Assembly (NCBI GenBank): GCA_024704765.1
Contig: JAKMXF010000332.1
Location: forward strand, 1,309,861-1,373,860
Length of the DNA: 64,000 bases
Direction: 5' to 3'
DNA from: Oopsacas minuta
Taxonomy: Eukaryota; Porifera; Hexactinellida; Lyssacinosida; Leucopsacidae
Below, piece after piece: positions 9,069 to 18,945 of the stretch; positions within the stretch are counted from its first letter, which is position 1; each line of letters starts with the position of its first letter. A program made the position numbers and the translations under genes. The notes beneath the pieces are model-generated. The model worked only from the letters and a program-made list of their open reading frames with translations, was not told where the DNA came from and did no database searches.

Positions 9069-12000
9069 TTAATCTACAAACACAAAGGATTCTAGTCCAG
9101 GCTGAGGTAGATGTGGTAGAACGATATCTTTAGGAAACGTCTTGCGGACAGTTAACTCCTGAAGCTCTTCTTGACGCTTAAGTAGATCAAACAGGTCTTT
9201 CGGGTCATCTAAATAGGTGTCTTCTAGATGGATACCACGGATATTCGTCCTTTGTCCCAAACCGCGAATAACTGGATCCATCGAGTGGAGCGTACGGGTC
9301 AAATCAAGAAATTGTACGTCATACCCATTATCATCATCTGTCTTCTTCTTCTCTCTGGCGAGAAGCAGTTTACGTAACAGAGAAATAGTATTTTCACGAT
9401 CATCTCCCTTATTTATAAAGTCACAAGCATAGAAACGAAGACCAATACTCCTCTTGGGGATTAGTTTCATGTAATGATCTAGTGTTTTAGGATTATTGAA
9501 GTTAGCACATTCAACATCCATGTAGAATCCGGAGAAAGTGTTCTTTCTACAAACAGAAGTAAGTGTGGTAAAGTACTCTCTGTATTTTTTCCCAATTCTG
9601 TAATGATCTTCGTTATCTAACTGGGATCCGCTAAACTTTATGTGAACAATTCTTACAAAAGCATTTTTCAAGCTCTCCACCATCAGCTCGTAATCTTCTC
9701 TATCCATTCGCATCAAATCAACACTAATACATACAAGTGGAGTCTCATATAAATGTTCAGAAGAAAGCACTCTACAGTAGGATGAGAATTCGATTGGATC
9801 CAATTTCGTGTTTGGGATTATGAAATAGAATTTCCCCAATTGACTCTTTTTCCCATCTTCTGGAGTTGCTTGAGCTTCTTGAGCTTGTTTGAATGCTAGC
9901 ATATTTATGTGCTTCGTCTCTACGATATAAGGCAGCGCGCCCAGATGAGATTTCGTATATTTCGCGTACTTTTCCCTTCGATCTACAGTGAGTGTACGGA
10001 TACATCCGTCAAACGGAAGCCATTTTACTTGATCTTCTTGGAAGATACAACTAATCAAGAATACAGCCTCTTTACCCAATAGCCCACAATTGAATTTAGC
10101 TACCATTCTATAGATTTTCAATTTCTCGCCAGTAAAATATTCGAGAAAACCTTTGCGTTTTGGTGCTAAAATTTTTTCTTTTTCATCTTTGAGGAGTTTT
10201 CCTTGGTTCTCATCCTTATACAGATATTCATAACTCATATAGAATGCAGTTAAATACTCCTGAATTGTCAAATGAGGAAAACTGTGATCAGTTTTAGTGT
10301 CTTCGAGTTTCTTGCGCATGGAGGAAACTAACAGGCCAAGCCCGATTGGGAGTTCTTTCCCTTCTAACCCAGGGTTACTTCCAATTTCGTGCTCACGGAA
10401 CATAATCTTCCTGATTTTGATTCCATCGAAGGCAATGCGACAAATTTTGAGGTAATAATCATAGACGAAATTTGGCATATTTTCAAGTGTCTCAAAAGCA
10501 TAAATTTCAATAGTCTGACTCCTTCTTATTTGACGCCTAATTAAAAACATGATAATTTCCTTGTATGCATCAGTTAGCGTGTTGAGCCCTTTGCTGAGGA
10601 GACTTTGGCTTACTCCTGACTCTTCAATCAGAGAAACTAGCAACTCAATTGTGACAGGAATAAGGGATAACGCATCTAGCTCGCGTTGATTTCTTAAAAC
10701 TCTACGCAATCGTCTCTCATAAATTGGAGATTTCTCTCCCAAACGTTTCTTAATATATTCGTTCCTTTGAGCTTTATTAAAGCCTAAAACTTGGTAAATC
10801 TTTCCCAAACTGATTATAAATCGATACTTATTCATCATTCCGTTGAACGCCCCGACACGACTTGTAATCAACAAACTGCATCCTTTCAGAACATTCATCT
10901 TCAATATTTGTAACAATAAAGAATCCTCAAAGTAATTCATAGGGAATTCATCCAGTCCGTCAATAATCAGCAGCAAGTTCTTCCCATGTTGGTCAATAAT
11001 GTCCTCTCTTATCGCTTTCCAATTCTCGTAGTCCTCCAAAGCAATTTCAATGAACCGGTCCAGTTTGTCCTTTAGTTTTATCTTTTCATCCTTTTCAATC
11101 TCTTGCCATTTACTATCTCTGCATGTTACTAAGAGGGTCCAGCGATTCTGAGGGAGATCACCGCAGACATACAGATCTACTATTTTCCTACAGTAAATAG
11201 ATTTACCTGTTCCGGGATTACCGATTAGGACAATTCGTTTGTCCTTATCTTTCGTGAGTTTGTTTAGCAGATCTTTGCCTTTATTGGCATCTGCTGAATC
11301 GTATTCTGGGAGCCAGGGTCCGCTCCTCTTGACACAGTTCTCTATTTCGAGTTGTCCACTCTCTTCATTTGCTGTAACTTTGTCCACGTCATCAGTAATC
11401 ATAAGATCTACGTATAGATCGCGAAATCTACCAGCTCCACTCTCTGAGGCCAGGATAGGAATATCTACAATGTTAGTTAGCATCAGCTCTTTCAATTCTA
11501 ACATTAAATACTCATTTTCAACGTTTGGATTGTAGAGAAATGCGTATAATTCTTCTTCAAATTGTTTCTTGTTTAGCTTAGAAATTTCTGGCATAAATTC
11601 TCCAATTTCTCTAGCAAGAGCTTCCAAACCATTAGTTTCTTGAAATATGTTCACTAATGGAGTAAGATCATTCGATAAGTAATTCGTTTTTAGCATTTTG
11701 ATTGCGAATTTCTCAAAAGTATCTTGTTTGGAATCTGCAAGCATTTCGCCTATATCCTCTTTAGTTAATTTGTTTTTCAGCTTTAACATTAAATTATATA
11801 CAGTCTTCTCCTCTGTAATACTTTTGGAAAACTCTGTAGTATCCATCCTCTTCACTAAGACCTCATCTAGTTTACGTAACCTATCACCTAGGTTCCGAGC
11901 ATTAAAAGAATAACAGTATTCAGATAATTCCATGGGAGTGATGTTAGAATTCAGAAGAACTTTTTGAAGAAGAAGCTTACCGTTCTTTATTTCATTTTGT

Positions 12001-12128
12001 GGGTCAGAAATTTGACAGGTTTCCTTGAGTTGGTGTAACAGATCCTCTCTTATCAGTTTCCCATTCCTGCTACAGAAAATATCGATTTTATCCTTATCTT
12101 TCTGTGTAGTTCCATCAATCGAGGCCAT
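9069..12128 (-). CDS. NLR-type innate immune sensor (death-fold-like N-terminus, NACHT, divergent LRR-like C-terminus)
   Basis: A 1019-residue single-exon protein. The NACHT ATPase is clear: pre-NACHT strand FRDLYVDLMI at about 235-244, Walker A GNPGTGKS at 303-310, Walker B LLLIIDGLDEF at 385-395 and sensor-1 LLITSRVGAF at 419-428, followed by a helical and winged-helix region (RRVLRNQRELDALSLIPVT). Residues 1-200 are all-helical and look like two death-fold-type modules (about 10-95 and 108-198). The same region recurs as a stand-alone protein at 17059-17751. Residues from about 790 to 1019 have leucine-rich, LRR-like periodicity (for example IRGIHLEDTYL, LQELTVRKTF), but no canonical LRR consensus. 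By family it would be a cytosolic pattern sensor that oligomerises on activation. The start ATG is followed at once by the conserved region. The NACHT call is firm; the flanking domains are inferred. Confidence 0.92.
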   Translation of the reverse strand: MASIDGTTQKDKDKIDIFCSRNGKLIREDLLHQLKETCQISDPQNEIKNGKLLLQKVLLNSNITPMELSEYCYSFNARNLGDRLRKLDEVLVKRMDTTEFSKSITEEKTVYNLMLKLKNKLTKEDIGEMLADSKQDTFEKFAIKMLKTNYLSNDLTPLVNIFQETNGLEALAREIGEFMPEISKLNKKQFEEELYAFLYNPNVENEYLMLELKELMLTNIVDIPILASESGAGRFRDLYVDLMITDDVDKVTANEESGQLEIENCVKRSGPWLPEYDSADANKGKDLLNKLTKDKDKRIVLIGNPGTGKSIYCRKIVDLYVCGDLPQNRWTLLVTCRDSKWQEIEKDEKIKLKDKLDRFIEIALEDYENWKAIREDIIDQHGKNLLLIIDGLDEFPMNYFEDSLLLQILKMNVLKGCSLLITSRVGAFNGMMNKYRFIISLGKIYQVLGFNKAQRNEYIKKRLGEKSPIYERRLRRVLRNQRELDALSLIPVTIELLVSLIEESGVSQSLLSKGLNTLTDAYKEIIMFLIRRQIRRSQTIEIYAFETLENMPNFVYDYYLKICRIAFDGIKIRKIMFREHEIGSNPGLEGKELPIGLGLLVSSMRKKLEDTKTDHSFPHLTIQEYLTAFYMSYEYLYKDENQGKLLKDEKEKILAPKRKGFLEYFTGEKLKIYRMVAKFNCGLLGKEAVFLISCIFQEDQVKWLPFDGCIRTLTVDRREKYAKYTKSHLGALPYIVETKHINMLAFKQAQEAQATPEDGKKSQLGKFYFIIPNTKLDPIEFSSYCRVLSSEHLYETPLVCISVDLMRMDREDYELMVESLKNAFVRIVHIKFSGSQLDNEDHYRIGKKYREYFTTLTSVCRKNTFSGFYMDVECANFNNPKTLDHYMKLIPKRSIGLRFYACDFINKGDDRENTISLLRKLLLAREKKKTDDDNGYDVQFLDLTRTLHSMDPVIRGLGQRTNIRGIHLEDTYLDDPKDLFDLLKRQEELQELTVRKTFPKDIVLPHLPQPGLESFVFVD

Positions 12129-12540
12129 GAAAGAATCAAGGATGTAGAAAGGAAGTCGAGACTTTTTTCTATTGATAAAACTACCTATCGACAGATGGAA
12201 TGTGAAATAGCACAGTCGGGTATGCTTATCATGAATAGACTACATAGGCTTATAGGGTGTATATTGTATGTTATACTAGCTGGGTTAGCGGTCGCAGGGC
12301 TCTCAACCTGGAAACCTTCAAAATTGTTAGATTAGCAATTTAGTATTATTGTTCTATGAAAAGACCAGGGATTCTGCAGTATTTATTGACCCGAAATTGT
12401 TCGAGTATTGCTGCTTTGCAGAATATATACCAGTACTTCAAATTTTGAGCTGAGCGATCACAACACGACACGAACCGTTTCGTGTCTGGTTGATATATTC
12501 GTGGAGGTCATATCCCAAGCAAATCTTAACCAAAATATGT
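12129..12540. other. 5' flank of the NLR gene
   Basis: Should contain the promoter and 5' UTR of the minus-strand NLR gene. No clear TATA box can be singled out in this AT-rich stretch. A small inverted repeat ACACGAA/TTCGTGT lies at 12468-12485. Confidence 0.4.
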
Positions 12541-12780
12541 ACATATGAGCATGTACAAATCCTCGGACAGCTAAAACCCACAAATATAGTGCCCCGGAGG
12601 GCACTTTATTTTGTCAACCGTTATACTGTAGTAATCGGGTAAGCTGATTACAAATATGAATTTATCACCAACGTACTGTGAATATGTTGCTACTTTTATA
12701 TTTTGCTCAATTCGAGGCACGAAGTGCCGAGGCCCATGCAAGCCGCACAGCGCAAGCAAGCGAAGCGCGCTAGTCTTAAG
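12541..12780. repeat. Hairpin-rich repeat with family A-type 3' end
   Basis: Contains the stem-loop AGTGCC...GGCACT at 12588-12605, a CGAGGCACGAAGTGCCGAG hairpin at about 12714-12732, and the terminal string AAGCGAAGCGCGCTAGT also found at 8791-8808 and 35666-35684. Confidence 0.6.
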
Positions 12781-12835
12781 TAAACACAGTGGCTTTAAAT
12801 GGCTATCCGTAGGCTTTAGGGTCTTGGGTACATTT

Positions 12836-13110
12836 AAAGTGCATAAAATGTATTATGTACCTATGGGTTATTGCCTATAGCTAGTTGATTGACAGCAAAA
12901 TATTTTTGGTATAGCTTCTATTTTTGAGCTATGATGACGTAATCATAATTTACGCAACATATAAACGAGCGTACAATCTATCTAGGTTGTAGTTAGGGGT
13001 ATAAAATCTATTATTTACTTATGGGTTAATCACTATTTAAGGTAGATTGACAAGATTGAGAATTTTATAGGGCTTCTATTTTCTTGTTATGATGACATAA
13101 GCAAAACTAT
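12836..13110. repeat. Diverged direct repeat, two units of about 160 bp
   Basis: Units from 12836 and 12998 share TATGGGTTA, TAGATTGACA-like and GCTTCTATTTT plus TATGATGAC at the same spacing. No coding capacity. Confidence 0.55.
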
Positions 13111-14440
13111 AAAAGTTAAATACCGGAAGTATCTGTGTTATTTGAGTTATTTAGCTAAAGTGTTCACACTAAAATTATGTACCAAGGAATAAAGTGTTTA
13201 GATTATCAATTTAGCGTTCTTTTTGAAGTATTATTACGGAAATAGCAATTTTATCTAAGAAACGAAAATAATTAAATTTTGAAATTTGTCGGGTAACTCA
13301 GACGTTTTTGCGTGTTCTTAATAACCAACGGTTAATTATTCGTTAAATTTAAATTTAACTATTATAGCCTTATTGCAATTCAAGCGTTTCGTCATGTCAT
13401 GGACTCCTCAGTTGCCTCGCCTTTTCCGCAATACACATCAGATGGATCAGTGTTACTTAACGTTTACGTCACAGGGGATATGCCGTTGCGGGTCGCGTTT
13501 CCATTATCTGGGTTCGCCATGATCGGGATTGCGTTGCCTGAATAGCCTCGGTCCCACAAAGTTCGATGTACCTTGCCTTTGAGCGCTTTCGAAAACTATT
13601 TGTATGGAAGTTGAAGAAGGAGGGCAAGACGGTACTCAAATATTAACGAATAAATAATGTCTTGATCGTTAGTCTGGTGAAACAAATTTGTACATTTCAG
13701 CCTGCAGGTGTGTCCGATTCTTCCATATTCTTTACACTTAAAAACATTCGAAAACCTATCACAACTGGACAGATAGATTAATACGCACTGAAGCACCATG
13801 TTCAGACTTCAATTCGCTGTATCTTCTCCGAATTGAGGAGAATTCGCCATCTGAAAGATCAAATATCTGGAAGGGAATCGACTGCCGTTCTGAAAGATGG
13901 TTGAGAGAGAAGAAAATCAAGTGCTTCCTGGTTATTGATTTAGAATTCGAATAGTTGCTAGAAATTTGTTAAATAAAGTAGTATAATTATGAATTGCTTC
14001 AAATTCTGAAATTCGTAAATTAACGGGTCGCTCTATAAATGCGGATACCGACATTTCGCTACTTATTTGATTGGTCAATTTTAATTATTATTTTTAATTA
14101 AATTATTCCCCTTAAATATTATAAAATCTACCCTTGTAGAATCCCAGTTATAGTTTAGATTATTGTAAGCCGTTCAAAGTATTGCGTCTAAATTGCATTG
14201 AGTATACTTTCAGAAGTTACGTCAATCAAATAATTCGAAACAACTGATAATGTTTATACATTAATTGGAATGTAAAGCTCAGCAATCATCATCAAATTCT
14301 AGACTCTGTAAACATCGTACAGCTGTTTTAAGAAGTCAATAAGCTCCAAAATTCAATAAATAGGATTGCTTACTTCAATTGTTCAGATCAGTTTTTCTCA
14401 AACTAATTATTCATATATTCTTATTGTATTTTTTCAATTT
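13111..14440. other. Intergenic, with a GC-richer islet and an interspersed repeat
   Basis: 13390-13590 has a noticeably higher GC content than its surroundings and holds a 48-codon ATG frame at 13399-13545 with no recognised similarity. 13985-14045 (GAATTGCTTCAAATTCTGAA onwards) reappears at about 22852-22910 in an IFT74 intron, marking an interspersed repeat. Nothing else recognised. Confidence 0.5.
13399..13545 (+). CDS. Possible small ORF of 48 codons, unrecognised
   Basis: ATG to TAG in a GC-rich islet. The peptide starts MDSSVASPFPQYTSDG and ends FAMIGIALPE. No family resemblance, no signal peptide and no clear neighbour relation. It could equally be a fragment of an unrecognised mobile element. 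Confidence 0.15.
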   Translation: MDSSVASPFPQYTSDGSVLLNVYVTGDMPLRVAFPLSGFAMIGIALPE

Positions 14441-14694
14441 TATTCATCGATGGCAGAGCCTCCTTCTGATCAACCATTCAGGTGATCAACACCATCAGAG
14501 GAGGCAAGAAGATGATGGAGGGAGGCTATAAGTTTATGGTATAGAGGAGGATTGGAGATGTGGTGCACTGGCAGTGCGAGGAGAGGGGAAAATGTAAGGC
14601 AAGAATACACACCAAAGGTACAGAGATAGTGAAGCGCACAAGTGAACATACTCATACACCTGGCGAGTAGGCCGTGAGCTGCTGCGAGACGAAG

Positions 14695-15864
14695 ATGGGT
14701 ATCAAGAGGAAAGCGCGGGAGTCCCAGGATAGCGCACACCACATAGTGGGCGAGTGTTTGCAGACAGCATCAGAGGGTACTGCTGCTAAACTACCCAAGC
14801 TGGACAGCCTGAAGCGGACAATACAACGCCAACGTGCTAGCGTACTTGCAGCGCCAGTACAGCCTACCACTCTAGCAGAGCTAGCTCTACTAGCAGTCTA
14901 CCAGCAGGCAGCCAAAGGAGAACAGTTCTCACTCTACGGCTCTGGTGCAGACGATGTACACAGATTCCTCATCTTCGGGATGCAGCAGCGAAGCAAGATC
15001 TGGCTAGCTGATGGCACCTTCAAGCCGGCACCTCCCCTCTTCGCTCAGGTGTATGTGGTGCATGGACTCCGTGGAGGAGATGATCCTATGAAGACCGATC
15101 ATCTGTTACCGAGCCTGTTCGTGCTACTGCCCAACAAGACGGAGGCTGCCTACCTGAGGATGTGGGAACAGATCCGCCTACTCTGTCCACTTGCCCAGCC
15201 TCAACAGATGCTCCTGGACATTGAGAAGGGCGCGATTACCAGCTTTGAGCATGTCTGGCCTAACACAGTAGTGAAGTGCTGCTTCTTCCACCTCACACAG
15301 AATATCTGGCGACATGTGCAGTCTGCCTACACACATGACGAAGAGTTGGCTATGCGCATCCGGAGGATACCAGCCCTTGCTTTTGCCCGACCAGCAGACG
15401 TACCCGATCTGTTTGATCAAGTGGCAATGGACCTCCCCCTTACGCCTGAGATAGGCGAACTAGTCGACTACTTTGAGAGGACGTATATCGGCCGCACAGT
15501 TGCCAGCGGATACCATGTAGCGGCGACGTACCCTATTCACTTGTGGAACAACCACATCGGCACGCCCTTAGGGCTCCCCCGTACAACCAACGCTGTAGAG
15601 GCATGGCACCGCAGCTTCAATGCCACTGTCGGCTGCCATCACCCCACCATATGGAAGTTCATCCTCTCCTTCAAGCGTGAGCAGGGCCTAGTGGAGGTGC
15701 GGCATGCTAACTACCTTGTTGACAAACCACCAACCAAGCGGAGGCGGTCCCAACAGACTGAGGAAGCGTTGAAGACTCTAGTTCGTGGATATTATTCTAC
15801 AGATCGTTCTAAAATGGAGTTCTTGCAGGGTGTAGCACATCATTTCAGTCTGGGAGCCGATTAA
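14695..15864 (+). CDS. MULE-type transposase, uninterrupted
   Basis: 389 residues from the ATG at 14695; an in-frame TAG lies upstream near 14668. The MULE catalytic core is complete: D106 in IWLADGTF, D175 in LLDIEKGA, the C-x3-H pair at about 195-199 (KCCFFHLTQNI), and E302 in LPRTTNAVEAWHR. This is followed by the CHHPTIWKFI block and a basic tail KPPTKRRRSQQ. It cuts and pastes DNA through a DDE/RNase H-fold nuclease. The FLYWCH DNA-binding domain usually found in front is not visible, so either DNA recognition lies in the basic first 60 residues or the 5' part is lost. The reading frame is GC-rich compared with its surroundings. Its 3' third is duplicated in inverted orientation immediately downstream. 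Confidence 0.88.
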   Translation: MGIKRKARESQDSAHHIVGECLQTASEGTAAKLPKLDSLKRTIQRQRASVLAAPVQPTTLAELALLAVYQQAAKGEQFSLYGSGADDVHRFLIFGMQQRSKIWLADGTFKPAPPLFAQVYVVHGLRGGDDPMKTDHLLPSLFVLLPNKTEAAYLRMWEQIRLLCPLAQPQQMLLDIEKGAITSFEHVWPNTVVKCCFFHLTQNIWRHVQSAYTHDEELAMRIRRIPALAFARPADVPDLFDQVAMDLPLTPEIGELVDYFERTYIGRTVASGYHVAATYPIHLWNNHIGTPLGLPRTTNAVEAWHRSFNATVGCHHPTIWKFILSFKREQGLVEVRHANYLVDKPPTKRRRSQQTEEALKTLVRGYYSTDRSKMEFLQGVAHHFSLGAD

Positions 15865-16285
15865 TTTGTTAATCTAAAGGATTATCTCTAATCAATGTAT
15901 TTGAGGGCTAGATAATACTTTGATTAACATATTAATCGGCTCCCAGACTGAAATGATGTGCTACACCCTGCAAGAACTCCATTTTAGAACGATCTGTAGA
16001 ATAATATCCACGAACTAGAGTCTTCAACGCTTCCTCAGTCTGTTGGGACCGCCTCCGCTTGGTTGGTGGTTTGTCAACAAGGTAGTTAGCATACCGCACC
16101 TCCACTAGGCCCTGCTCACGCTTGAAGGAGAGGATGAACTTCCATATGGTGGGGTGATGGCAGCCGACAGTGGCATTGAAGCTGCGGTGCCATGCCTCTA
16201 CAGCGTTGGTTGTACGGGGGAGCCCTAAGGGCGTGCCGATGTGGTTGTTCCACAAGTGAATAGGGTACGTCGCCGCTACATGGTA
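15511..16285. repeat. Near-perfect inverted duplication of the MULE 3' third
   Basis: Arm 1 (15511 to about 15893) and arm 2 (about 15907-16285, minus) encode the same 115 C-terminal residues, from YHVAATYPIHLWNN to FSLGAD. Within the coding part I find a single base change, giving H to Y at residue 337. Similarity continues with small changes past the stop to within about 15 bp of the axis. Transcription through it would give a long hairpin RNA. Confidence 0.9.
15932..16285 (-). pseudogene. Inverted copy of the MULE transposase C-terminus
   Basis: An open frame that repeats residues 273-389 of the transposase at 14695-15864, including the catalytic Glu block VEAWHR, but lacking both catalytic Asp residues. 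Upstream of 16285 on the minus strand the similarity stops abruptly. It is a product of local inverted duplication, not a gene. Confidence 0.88.
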
Positions 16286-16348
16286 GATGCTCTGAATACA
16301 GAGAGATGGGTTGCAAAAGTGTGGTAAGAATATCAAATCATCAAATTG

Positions 16349-16369
16349 TATATATATATATATATATAT
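16349..16369. repeat. (TA)n microsatellite
   Basis: About ten uninterrupted TA units. Confidence 0.85.
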
Positions 16370-17058
16370 CCACCCTATGACAATAATTATGAAATTCATT
16401 AGTAATACAATACGAACCAGAGTAGTAATTCATCTTTAAAGTCCAACAAAGGATCACTCGATAGGGTGGACAATTTTGAGAATGGAATGTTGCTACATTC
16501 CTGGGATATTCTAACGTTGCAGGGAAAATATAATCCTGAACTTCTCGAGTGACCACTCAAACGACGTGGAATCCTTCAATGATTACAATTATTGACATAA
16601 AGTTACGTTTCAGATTACACTGAAGGAGTTGTGTCCATTTTAACATTTCAGAATGTCTCCAAGTGTCAATTTTAAGTGGCTAAATATAGAATGCCAAGCG
16701 AGTTATTCATTACACTCACAGTTTCTTAAACTACATGGTCTAGAGAACTAAAAACTGCAGAGAAATGATTGTTGCCAGATGTTGCAAGGTTTCTAGAAAA
16801 TATATGTCTGTGCCACCAGACTACAGGCACATAAAAAAATGGAAGACTCTGATTCTAACTATAATTTCTATTCCCTTCATTAACAGTAAAAGTTTTAAAG
16901 AAATCGGGAATATACTTAACCTGATACTCACAACAAGCTTATAAACATGTCAAGCATTGACATATATTTTACATAAATTGTAAAAATGAAGACTATCAAC
17001 ACAGTCAAGTCTAAATTTAGATCATAAAATATCCATAACACAGCTAGCCTTTAAAATG
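16370..17058. repeat. Intergenic with interspersed repeat family D
   Basis: 16440-16640 shows phrases shared with 51890-52430 and 61220-61460: GTGACCACT, ACATTCCTG and TTGAGAATG. The rest is AT-rich 3' flank of the gene at 17059-17751. No NACHT remnant is found there. Confidence 0.45.
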
Positions 17059-17751
17059 TTAGGAATCTAAGGGCTTGTTAGGATCTTTAACTTTACTTTC
17101 TAAAGGCATACCCTGATATTTAGTTTTCATCTGTAGCGAATAACCTTTGTGTAAATTCTGCTTTGGACTATTGATTGCTTCAAGAAATGAGGATACTTCT
17201 GATTTAAAACATTCCTCACTTAAAGAGGAAATTTCTTCCTTAAGATCTTCGATATCTTTAGCAAGCAAACACAAATCATTATTTTCAAGCATATCTACTA
17301 ATTCAGTAAGATCTTTTGATACTATTTTTGTTACGAATATTTCAAAATTATCTTGACCAGGGAGCTTCTTACTGATGCACTCAGGAGATAACTCGGTTCG
17401 CAGCATTCTCATCAATTTATAGACTGGACTATCTTCAGTAATAGTTTTAACATCCTTTTCATTAGCATCTATTTTTAACCCCAAAGATTCCGCTAATTCA
17501 TATGACTTTGCACCGAGATCAGGAGCATTGAAAGTACGGCAATACTTCGCTAAATCTCTGGGGTCAATATTTTGTTCCTTTAGAATTTTTCCCAAAAGAC
17601 TCGAACCTTTTAATTCATTGTCTGCGTCTTCAATAAGACAAACCTCTTTGAGTTTCCGCCCAAGATCATCTGAAACTAGTTTACTATTATTCCTACAGAA
17701 ACTGTTGATTTTATTTTCATCACTAACTGCCATAACATGCTTTGAGGCCAT
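17059..17751 (-). CDS. Stand-alone death-fold-like protein homologous to the NLR N-terminus
   Basis: 230 residues, single exon. It is collinear with residues 1-198 of the NLR at 9069-12128. Shared motifs in the same order are FC..N.KL...DL..LKE.C.I at 18-40, NE.K plus a leucine-rich helix at 45-57, NI.P..L..YC..FNA..LG at 61-80, ITE...VY.LM..L...L at 104-121, and EISSLS/EISKLN ahead of a final shared helix ending FL at about 190. Similarity ends just where the NLR continues towards NACHT. The remaining 40 residues are basic and unrelated, and no NACHT sequence follows. By analogy with death-fold adaptors and inhibitors (FADD, cFLIP, CARD-only proteins) it could pair with the NLR; this is inference. 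It may alternatively be a truncated NLR paralogue that stayed open. The fold assignment is by pattern only. Confidence 0.8.
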   Translation of the reverse strand: MASKHVMAVSDENKINSFCRNNSKLVSDDLGRKLKEVCLIEDADNELKGSSLLGKILKEQNIDPRDLAKYCRTFNAPDLGAKSYELAESLGLKIDANEKDVKTITEDSPVYKLMRMLRTELSPECISKKLPGQDNFEIFVTKIVSKDLTELVDMLENNDLCLLAKDIEDLKEEISSLSEECFKSEVSSFLEAINSPKQNLHKGYSLQMKTKYQGMPLESKVKDPNKPLDS

Positions 17752-18945
17752 ACTTGTCAGTATTGTATGATAAATATTGACAGGCTAATACGTATAATTC
17801 AAAAGATATTATAAAGCTTAAGACCTTCAGAACCAGGATGAGAATCTACTTGAAAGAGTGTTAACCTTGTTACGTCACATATATATGTAAATTTGCTATA
17901 TTTCATAAAGGTATGATTATCGATGTATCTCAACCAAAATAGGAATGGCCCTGAGATCTCCTGCCCTCCCTCAGGAAATTTGAAGAATTTCAAGTGATAG
18001 CTATAATTATCATTATATAACTTTAAAATTTGATCTCCCTATTATGAAATCCTGTGAACAGGGTGCTTATATTTTTCTGGGCTTACGGGACCAATTATTT
18101 TTCAACAAGTCTTACGGTAGAGAATTTACCTCATGGCCCCAATAGCAAAATTGGTGTATACGCGTATTAATAATACAATATACAGTAAGTTATCCGAACA
18201 GGATGGAACCGATAGGGTTCTGATAACTAAAATTCTACTGCATTAGGCGCCAAGTTTGGGTATCTGGATCCCCAAGTTTGAAGGCGGATAATGTATTTAT
18301 GCGAAATTTAGATGGTAGCAAGTAGCAACAATTTCGCCTGGTGGACCCGCCCCCCAATTTTGAACTTGTTCCCTAAAACCTGACGCCAATGTGTATAGTC
18401 AAATATTAGTGGTTTTCGGGTTAGAGGAAGAATGAAACATTATTGGATGGAAAATACATGCGTCCGACCTGTACGAATAACTTCTACTCTACTGTGTGTA
18501 TTTTAAATTCACCTGGGAACAGGATGCAGAAGAAAGAGGCCATATTCACTAAGATTTCCTAAAAATATTATTTTCATTTAGTTGATTTTTTACTTAAATA
18601 TATTGCTTTATCTTGTTCAGACTGAAAATCTCACTGCGGTCCACCGTATCTTACAGGAACCTAGAAAATGCGTATACTGCCTGTGAACTAAGAATATATA
18701 GCTGTTACAAATTTAGTAAGACAGTCGAACCTCTGAGATTCTAACTAAAACACATCTCAATACCCTAATGAAATAACCTTGATATTTGGGAATAGAAAGT
18801 CGAAGAATATTGTAATGACAGAAATTCAGGTAAATCTAAGTTACGGTCAGTCGGGGCACCCTCAGACGAATTTACTGAATTAATAAGGTTATAGAACTAG
18901 TATGATTTAACTAAGATAAAATCGGAATCTTACAATATAGCGTTA
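17752..18945. other. Intergenic between the death-fold-like gene and the IFT74 3' end
   Basis: AT-rich. At 18722 there is a TIR-like string CAGTCGAACCTCTGAGATTC resembling the ends of the MITE at 21564-21858, but no partner end was found. Nothing else recognised. Confidence 0.5.
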
